A DNA stretch of 28,341 bases, taken from contig JAEDNZ010000003.1 in the NCBI GenBank assembly GCA_016302215.1, forward strand, positions 1 through 28,341, given 5' to 3'. This document shows, piece by piece, positions 23,537 through 28,341 of the stretch; positions within the stretch are counted from its first letter, which is position 1; the number at the start of each line of letters is the position of its first letter. The notes under the pieces were generated by a model. It did no database searches and was not told the origin of the DNA. It saw nothing but the letters and a program-made list of their open reading frames with translations. The position numbers and the translations under genes were made by a program. This stretch comes from Muribaculaceae bacterium (GTDB taxonomy: Bacteria; Bacteroidota; Bacteroidia; Bacteroidales; Muribaculaceae).

Positions 23537-24052
23537 TTAGTCGTGATATTGAGCTTGAGGGTGCAGCAGGCGATCGGGGTGGATTCTCACCAGGTGGTCG
23601 CACTTGGCGTGGGCTACGGCGGGTGTGGCGCTGAGGTTGACATCGGCGGCGTCGTGGCCGTGGAGCCATTCGATAATGGCTCCGGGGAGGTTAACTCCGG
23701 CCTCGTAGGAGAATGGGAAGCCGCCGCCAAAGCGTGGGTTCATCTCAAGCACATAATATTCGCCATCAGTGGCGGCGAATACGTCGATGTCGAGGTTGCC
23801 GATGTGTTGTTGCTTTTGGCCGATTGACTGAGCGAGCTGCCGGAGTGTGGGGTTGTCAACGGTGATGGCTTTGTCGGTTTCGCCGGCACGCATCGCGATT
23901 TTGCGCTTGACGGATGCGGTGATGTTGGTGCCTTGGAGGTCGTTGATGACATCAATGCCGTATTCGATGCCATCAATGCATTGTTGTATGATGATGTAAT
24001 CGTGTGCTTGGGCAGATTGGTGCGCGAGTATATGATAATAAATGACGATTGG
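23537..24052 (-). pseudogene. CarB-like ATP-grasp gene lacking its 5' half
   Basis: This minus-strand frame begins directly after the SDR stop codon (TAA at 24053-24055, same frame) and runs 171 codons. It encodes only the C-terminal half of a carbamoyl-phosphate-synthase-like ATP-grasp domain: ILAHQSAQAHDYIIIQQCI, GIEYGIDVINDLQGTNI, KIAMRAGETDKAITVDNP, HIGNLDIDVF and the metal and ATP motif YVLEMNPRFGGGFPFSYEAG. The missing part should hold the preATP-grasp domain and the ATP-binding lysines; it is not found in any frame upstream, where SDR coding fills the sequence. No start codon lies before the Met at 23893, which is inside the domain. One 60-base row counted by hand (23641-23700) is 65% G+C, unlike the neighbouring cassette. 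It is probably a remnant, though expression of a fragment cannot be excluded. Confidence 0.8.
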
Positions 24053-24820
24053 TTAGATGTACTCGCCTGCGGTCATTCTGAATGTGCTGCCGGTCATCAT
24101 ACTTGATTCATCTGAGAGTAGATATATCAGGCCGGGCAGATAGTCAGCATATTCCGGCATTCTTCCCATCGGCAGAATGCCGGCGGCACGCTGTCTGAGT
24201 TGGGCCTCGCTCTCACCTTGAGCCAAACGTAAAGCTACCTCGCCATCGGTTGCAGTCCAACCGAGAGTGAAGTAGTTGCATCTGATGTGTTCGCTGGCAT
24301 ATTGATGAGCGATGTGCTCCATCAGAATACGAAGTGCTCCTTTTGAGCAGGCATAAGCAGTGCGGTCTTTCTGTCCACCCCATGCATGAGCCGAGCCTGT
24401 GAATACAATAGAACCGCCGCCATTCATACGCATATATTTAATAGCTTGTTGGCAACAGAAGAAGCATCCTTTAAAGTTAACGCCCATGACCCAGTCGAAA
24501 GTATCTTCATCGCAGGTGTCAAGTGGTGAAATGGGTGTGACTCCTGAATACATATAGAAGCCGTCAATTTTACCGAACTTCTTATAAGCCTCGTCAAAAA
24601 GGACTTTGCAGTATTTGATGTTGCGCAGATCTACATATACGAAAATGCCATCGCTACCATATGTGCGCATCAAAGCTATGACGCGCATAGCAGCTTCTTC
24701 GTCAAGATCACCAATTACGACTTTAGCGCCTTGACGAGCAAATTCGATAGCAGCAGCTCGACCTACACCGCGAGTACCACCGGCTATAACAATTACTTTA
24801 TTGTCTAATCGTTTTTGCAT
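24053..24820 (-). CDS. Short-chain dehydrogenase/reductase
   Basis: This 255-residue classical SDR should use NAD(P)H to reduce or oxidise a keto or hydroxyl group. The cofactor loop is GGTRGVG (14-20), a variant of TGxxxGxG with Gly in place of Thr at its first position, and the catalytic tetrad is Asn115 (VNFKG), Ser143 (TGSAHAWGG), Tyr156 and Lys160 (YACSK). The usual NNAG motif is replaced by MYSGV (90-94). The C-terminal MTGSTFRMTAGEYI resembles the FabG-like ending that carries the cofactor-site residues. It lies 14 bases after the ATP-grasp gene, so it is in one operon. Its stop codon is the exact point where the truncated ATP-grasp frame begins. Substrate is unknown; sugar or lipid modification is inference from context. 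Confidence 0.9.
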   Translation of the reverse strand: MQKRLDNKVIVIAGGTRGVGRAAAIEFARQGAKVVIGDLDEEAAMRVIALMRTYGSDGIFVYVDLRNIKYCKVLFDEAYKKFGKIDGFYMYSGVTPISPLDTCDEDTFDWVMGVNFKGCFFCCQQAIKYMRMNGGGSIVFTGSAHAWGGQKDRTAYACSKGALRILMEHIAHQYASEHIRCNYFTLGWTATDGEVALRLAQGESEAQLRQRAAGILPMGRMPEYADYLPGLIYLLSDESSMMTGSTFRMTAGEYI

Positions 24821-24834
24821 GATAGAGCGTGGTT

Positions 24835-26184
24835 TTAAGAATGGACTACTTCTGTTACTTCTCTCTTACAGATTTGAGGCACGTAGCCATCAGAAGGCGT
24901 CAATGCAGCCGTCACGTCAAAGCCTTTAAGGAGCATGTCGTTTCCGTCTTGGTCAAGAACTTTAACCTTGTTTTGATATTCCCGGATGGCATCAGCCAGC
25001 TCGTCTTTGGTGTTGCATACCAAATACAGACGGGTAAGCACTTGTTTCTCGTTGCCAATCCATTCTTGTGGCACTTCATCGCCTTCTCTGAGACGTACGA
25101 CATTTGCTACGACGCGAGTGTCATTATCAATGTCCTCAAAGCCTTGCACTTTAGCAATCTTACCTTTTTTGAGAAGGAACCATACGGTAGCAGCATATTT
25201 GCCGGTCATATATGGGTCTTCTTTATATAAATCCACCTTGGGGCCTTCGCTGCCGGTAAGAGCGAAACGGACCAGCATTTCGCGTTGGTCATAGCCGTAA
25301 ATTTTTTGGAGCAGGAGATGAGGAGCTTCGCCTTGGAGACGGAAACCGGTGTCATAGACATAAAACTCGCCGTTCTCGTAGAAGGCTGATAGCATCAATA
25401 TGCCGTTCTTGATACCTATCTCCTTGAACATGCGAACGGCGTTGAAATGCATACGTCTCATATAGTCGTCCATATGTTTTGAAGGATATGTACCGCCAAG
25501 GCAAACACGGCTCATACCTCTCTGCTCGTCAGTAGTATAACGGTCATATATGCATGAAGCGGAGCAATAACCGTCTTTGAAGGTGTAGTACATGCCCATA
25601 TCTTCTACGCCATCCATATAACGTTCGACGATAAAGCGTTTATTCGGACTGGCATCAAGTGCCTTGTCAACAGCAGCTTTGAGTTCATCTTCTTTATAAA
25701 CGACCGTCATACCTACGCCGCCGCCATTATCAACGGGCTTAACCATTACCGGATACTTGATTTTTGCTACGTCAGATGGTCTCATTTCGGCATCGAGGTA
25801 GAATTCCGGGATACCATGAATGCCGTAGCTCTCGCATGTAGCTTTGAATACGTCTTTATATGAGAAGACGTCGACAATGCGCTGAGTAGCGTAGCATGGG
25901 AGGTTCAAGGCATCGCATACCTTGCAGTAGGAGGGAACCAGGATGTCAGCAACGCCAACAAGGACACCATCAACCTGCTCATTGCGAGCAAGCGCAATCA
26001 GCCCGGGCACATCCATACCATCAACGTCAGATGCTTTCCATGCATATTCTTTTGCATCATCCGTGTGTCGTGCGCTTGCCACTATGCATTTAACACCCAT
26101 ATCGTTAGCAACACGTACTAACGCACTTGTCTCCGGGTTTCCACCCAGGATAAGCAATTTTTTGCCTTCAAATTCTTTAGCCAT
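24835..26184 (-). CDS. ATP-grasp ligase of an accessory (probably surface-glycan) locus
   Basis: ATP-grasp enzymes activate a carboxylate as acyl phosphate and join it to an amine, thiol or similar group. The 449-residue protein has a preATP-grasp Rossmann half (1-115; KKLLILGGNPETSALVRVAN), the ATP-binding domain with Lys149 (YPVMVKPVDNGGG, Gly-rich loop 154-158) and Glu187 (FIVERYM), then about 130 extra C-terminal residues of unknown role. The usual metal motif E-x-N-x-R is replaced by Asp278-T-Gly280-F-Arg282 (YVYDTGFRLQGEAPH). This may be the norm for its subfamily. It is the third gene of the cassette; a 107-base gap precedes it, without a recognised promoter. One row counted by hand (25141-25200) is 40% G+C, much lower than the left half of the window. 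Confidence 0.88.
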   Translation of the reverse strand: MAKEFEGKKLLILGGNPETSALVRVANDMGVKCIVASARHTDDAKEYAWKASDVDGMDVPGLIALARNEQVDGVLVGVADILVPSYCKVCDALNLPCYATQRIVDVFSYKDVFKATCESYGIHGIPEFYLDAEMRPSDVAKIKYPVMVKPVDNGGGVGMTVVYKEDELKAAVDKALDASPNKRFIVERYMDGVEDMGMYYTFKDGYCSASCIYDRYTTDEQRGMSRVCLGGTYPSKHMDDYMRRMHFNAVRMFKEIGIKNGILMLSAFYENGEFYVYDTGFRLQGEAPHLLLQKIYGYDQREMLVRFALTGSEGPKVDLYKEDPYMTGKYAATVWFLLKKGKIAKVQGFEDIDNDTRVVANVVRLREGDEVPQEWIGNEKQVLTRLYLVCNTKDELADAIREYQNKVKVLDQDGNDMLLKGFDVTAALTPSDGYVPQICKREVTEVVHS

Positions 26185-26291
26185 ATTATTATGTTATTGA
26201 ATTGTTATTCGGTTATACCTATGCTGCGAAGACCTCCTACCGCAAGCTGACATCATTAAATCACGCCTTGCTTGGTGTCTATAGATGTGCA

Positions 26292-27059
26292 TTAAAGGCG
26301 AATACCTTCGCCCATAGTGAAGATTTTGTATTTCTGCTCGGGTAGCTGTTTGATGATGAGCTCGCGCCAGAGGCCGGGATTACCTCCGTGAGAGGCAAAC
26401 ATACCAAAGTGGCATGGCACTGTCAGCAATGGTCTGAGAGCCTTTGTCAGGGTCACATTCTCCTGCTCGTTGAGGTTGCCATAAGCGCCATTGATAGGAG
26501 CAATAAGCACATCGAGCGGGCCTGAACTGAGATACTCGTCTTTCCAATCAAGATGTAGGCTTGTGTCTCCTACTTCAAGGATGTTTTTGCCATCTACCGT
26601 AATTAGTACGCCCACTTCTTGAGGAGCGCCGGTGCCGTGGTCGCTATGTATGAACCGGATGTCGAAATCGCCAACCTTGTGATGGTCGCCGGGCTTAACG
26701 TAAGTCACGCGATTTTCGTCTATCCCGAGGCGTTTCACATCCTCTACGCAGTCGTAAGCGCAAAAAAGGCGTGTCTTGCCATTTCCCATTAAATTTTTCA
26801 TGGCATCAATATCAAAGTGATCGCGATGGAAATGAGTGGCTATCACAACATCAAGACATAACACCTCGGCATCTACAATATGTGGGAGCAGACGGTGATA
26901 TCCGTCATGTCCTTCGACCGTTTCTACACAATCAGAGAGATATAAATCGATACCTAAGGTTTCTCCTTTTTGGCTTTTTATGATGAAGCCTGCTTGCCCC
27001 ATACTGAACAAATGGGTGACGCCCAAAAGGGCTGTAATCAAAGTTTCGCTGAAAAACAT
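26292..27059 (-). CDS. UlaG-like metallo-beta-lactamase-fold hydrolase
   Basis: This 255-residue protein belongs to the UlaG-like (L-ascorbate-6-phosphate lactonase) branch of the MBL fold, soluble enzymes that hydrolyse lactones, phosphodiesters or amides. The metal site is complete: His76-F-His78-R-Asp80-His81 (ATHFHRDHFD), His141 (HSDHGTG), Asp165 (EVGDTSLHL) and His217 (PCHFGMF). The motif MGQAGFIIKSQKG is the characteristic first strand of the family, here preceded by 19 residues. It lies 6 bases after the glycosyltransferase gene and 107 bases before the ATP-grasp gene. The ascorbate utilisation genes that normally accompany ulaG are absent, so another substrate, perhaps a sugar lactone or acyl intermediate, is likely (inference). 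Confidence 0.88.
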   Translation of the reverse strand: MFFSETLITALLGVTHLFSMGQAGFIIKSQKGETLGIDLYLSDCVETVEGHDGYHRLLPHIVDAEVLCLDVVIATHFHRDHFDIDAMKNLMGNGKTRLFCAYDCVEDVKRLGIDENRVTYVKPGDHHKVGDFDIRFIHSDHGTGAPQEVGVLITVDGKNILEVGDTSLHLDWKDEYLSSGPLDVLIAPINGAYGNLNEQENVTLTKALRPLLTVPCHFGMFASHGGNPGLWRELIIKQLPEQKYKIFTMGEGIRL

Positions 27060-27065
27060 ATTATT

Positions 27066-28244
27066 TTATATTCTTAGATATTTGGATAGAAGCGTTTTGC
27101 TGTTGCACGATTTCTTGATGGTGAGTATCTTGCATGTCGAAATGCCATAATCGGCAATGCGCTCTGTCACTCTTGTAGCTAAAGTTGAATCAATGGTGGC
27201 TATCAGCACATAGTCAAAATCATCGAGAGATACACGATCGACGGGATCAACGTCCATACAACAGCGGCGATATTCCCAATAGTCATCATCAACCCAGCCG
27301 ACAACATCCATCTTATTGTCCTCACGAAGACGATGCATCAATTGCTGTCCAAAAGTGCCGGCGCTATAGACTAATACTTTCTTGCCGGCTAAATTCTCGC
27401 CAAAATAAGCCACATCACCAGAGCGCATGATACATATCCCCAGCACAAAGTCATCTATCTGCTCTTGGAAATGACATGCAGGGTCAGTGTGTCGGGCATA
27501 TTCAGACATATAATTATAGAGATATGTGAGTCTCTTTGCATCTTTGTCAAAAGAAGTTGTGAGTTTCAGCATCGAATCCTCACGTTGCCGATAATGATAC
27601 GCCGTATTGTCAGTCAGCACTATTCTCTTTGCCATAAGGATAGACGGATAGGTCACAGCGGCGTCTTCACCTATTGTAATGTGGTCTGTCACGCTCATTT
27701 GAGCATCAATCAACAATTCTCGGCGAAACAGCTTGTTCCATGTGTATGTAGAGACACCGAGTCGGAAGAAATCGCCATTTGAGAGCATATGCCGGCATAG
27801 GGTCTTCAGCCGCTCGCCATCATAAATACCGGACTCTATGTTGTTAGCAAAGCTGACGGTCCTGGTGAAAAGGTCTCTGCGAAATCCGGCACAAGCAATG
27901 TCAGCATCCGAAGCGGTAATATGATGGTAAAGTGATTCATAAAAACCTTGTCCGACCCAATCATCTCCATCTACGTAGCCGACATACTTGCCAGTAGCTA
28001 CTTTCAGCCCTGCTTTGCGTGCACTAACCAGACCACCATTTTCTTTGTGGATAACTCTGATGCGATTGTCTTTCTTGGCATATAGATCACAAATATCCGC
28101 GCAGCGATCCGGCGAGCCGTCATCAACGAGAATGATTTCCAGATTTTTATACGTCTGATTAATCAGACTCTCAATGCATAGCCCGATATATTTGTCGATG
28201 CGGTATATGGGCACTACTACGCTGATTAAATCCTTTTCAGTCAT
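27066..28244 (-). CDS. Family 2 glycosyltransferase fused to a Rossmann-like C-terminal domain
   Basis: The N-terminal half is a GT-A glycosyltransferase of family 2 that should transfer a sugar from a nucleotide donor, probably to a surface glycan. Seen are ISVVVPIYRIDKYI, NLEIILVDDGSPD (Asp41-Asp42), ENGGLVSARKAGLKVATGKY, and the DxD-type metal site Asp92-G-Asp94-Asp95 (YVDGDDW). Ile-Gly-Glu193-Asp194 (IGEDAAVTYP) is the usual catalytic-base region. There are no membrane segments. Residues 285-370 form a second domain, GKKVLVYSAGTFGQQLMHRL to FDYVLIATIDS, like the dinucleotide-binding domain seen in sugar-modifying enzymes and some capsule glycosyltransferases. One row counted by hand (27541-27600) is 40% G+C. 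It lies 9 bases after the partial ORF at the right edge and 6 bases before the hydrolase gene. Confidence 0.9.
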   Translation of the reverse strand: MTEKDLISVVVPIYRIDKYIGLCIESLINQTYKNLEIILVDDGSPDRCADICDLYAKKDNRIRVIHKENGGLVSARKAGLKVATGKYVGYVDGDDWVGQGFYESLYHHITASDADIACAGFRRDLFTRTVSFANNIESGIYDGERLKTLCRHMLSNGDFFRLGVSTYTWNKLFRRELLIDAQMSVTDHITIGEDAAVTYPSILMAKRIVLTDNTAYHYRQREDSMLKLTTSFDKDAKRLTYLYNYMSEYARHTDPACHFQEQIDDFVLGICIMRSGDVAYFGENLAGKKVLVYSAGTFGQQLMHRLREDNKMDVVGWVDDDYWEYRRCCMDVDPVDRVSLDDFDYVLIATIDSTLATRVTERIADYGISTCKILTIKKSCNSKTLLSKYLRI

Positions 28245-28253
28245 ATACGCATA

Positions 28254-28341
28254 TTAATTATCACCATTAAACGCTTCCATGGTGGCGGAGGTGGCGGAGG
28301 AGATGCCGTCGCGGACGAGGACTTTTTTGAGGGTGAGGAGT
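28254..28341 (-). CDS. Partial ORF at the right edge (C-terminal 28 codons)
   Basis: On the minus strand a frame is open from the window edge to TAA at 28254-28256. The readable end, LTLKKVLVRDGISS followed by ATSATMEAFNGDN, looks like the C-terminus of a real protein but I do not recognise it. It stops 9 bases before the glycosyltransferase start, so it is probably the preceding gene of the operon. The last 60 bases counted (28281-28340) are 65% G+C, contrasting with the AT-richer cassette. Call uncertain. Confidence 0.45.
   Translation of the reverse strand, partial: LLTLKKVLVRDGISSATSATMEAFNGDN

Noticed and set aside
24835..28244. Ascorbate utilisation (ula) operon
   Set aside because: The hydrolase resembles UlaG, but no PTS transporter, UlaD/E/F-type enzymes or regulator are present, and the neighbours are a glycosyltransferase and an ATP-grasp ligase.

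Overview
The window looks like a chromosome segment of a gut Bacteroidales bacterium, most likely Muribaculaceae or a close relative; the family is an inference. The support is the rplM-rpsI-rpsB-tsf cluster, Bacteroidetes-type promoters (TTTG, about 20 bases, TAnnTTTG), lipoprotein signals ending in SSC, an EF-Ts that begins MAVTMAEITK as in Bacteroides, a compact menD-B-C-E operon and a CBM20-CBM20-GH77 amylomaltase. No tRNA, rRNA, CRISPR array, transposase or integrase was seen.

Layout, left to right. (1) 1-1187: a SEC-C zinc-motif protein on the minus strand, cut by the left edge. (2) 1272-4541: the ribosomal operon rplM-rpsI-rpsB-tsf on the minus strand. It reads from a textbook promoter that sits inside a 90-bp imperfect palindrome, and it ends in one or two hairpins. 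(3) 4565-8076, minus strand: a coiled-coil lipoprotein, rsmI, a small Bacteroidales-type hypothetical and a PBP4-type carboxypeptidase; the last three are tightly packed. (4) 8288-15740: housekeeping and surface genes in both orientations: a DPP5-like S9 peptidase, a ZIP metal transporter, a UmuC-type polymerase without umuD, a glycine-zipper OmpA lipoprotein, a DMT permease and an AI-2E-family permease. (5) 15777-23162, minus strand: malQ followed by menD, menB, menC and menE with short gaps or overlaps, with a strong promoter before malQ. These genes take isochorismate to DHNA-CoA; menF, the thioesterase and menA are not in the window. (6) 23163-23536: a GC-rich spacer holding hairpins and a short tandem repeat. 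(7) 23537-28341, minus strand: a 5'-truncated CarB-like ATP-grasp gene abutting a low-GC cassette of SDR, ATP-grasp ligase, UlaG-like metallo-hydrolase and family 2 glycosyltransferase, then a partial ORF at the right edge.

The most unusual parts are the cassette junction at about 24,053 and the rplM promoter palindrome. At the junction a GC-rich half ATP-grasp gene begins within a few codons of the SDR stop, in the same frame. The cassette looks like accessory surface-polysaccharide or small-molecule decoration genes; its product cannot be named from sequence alone.
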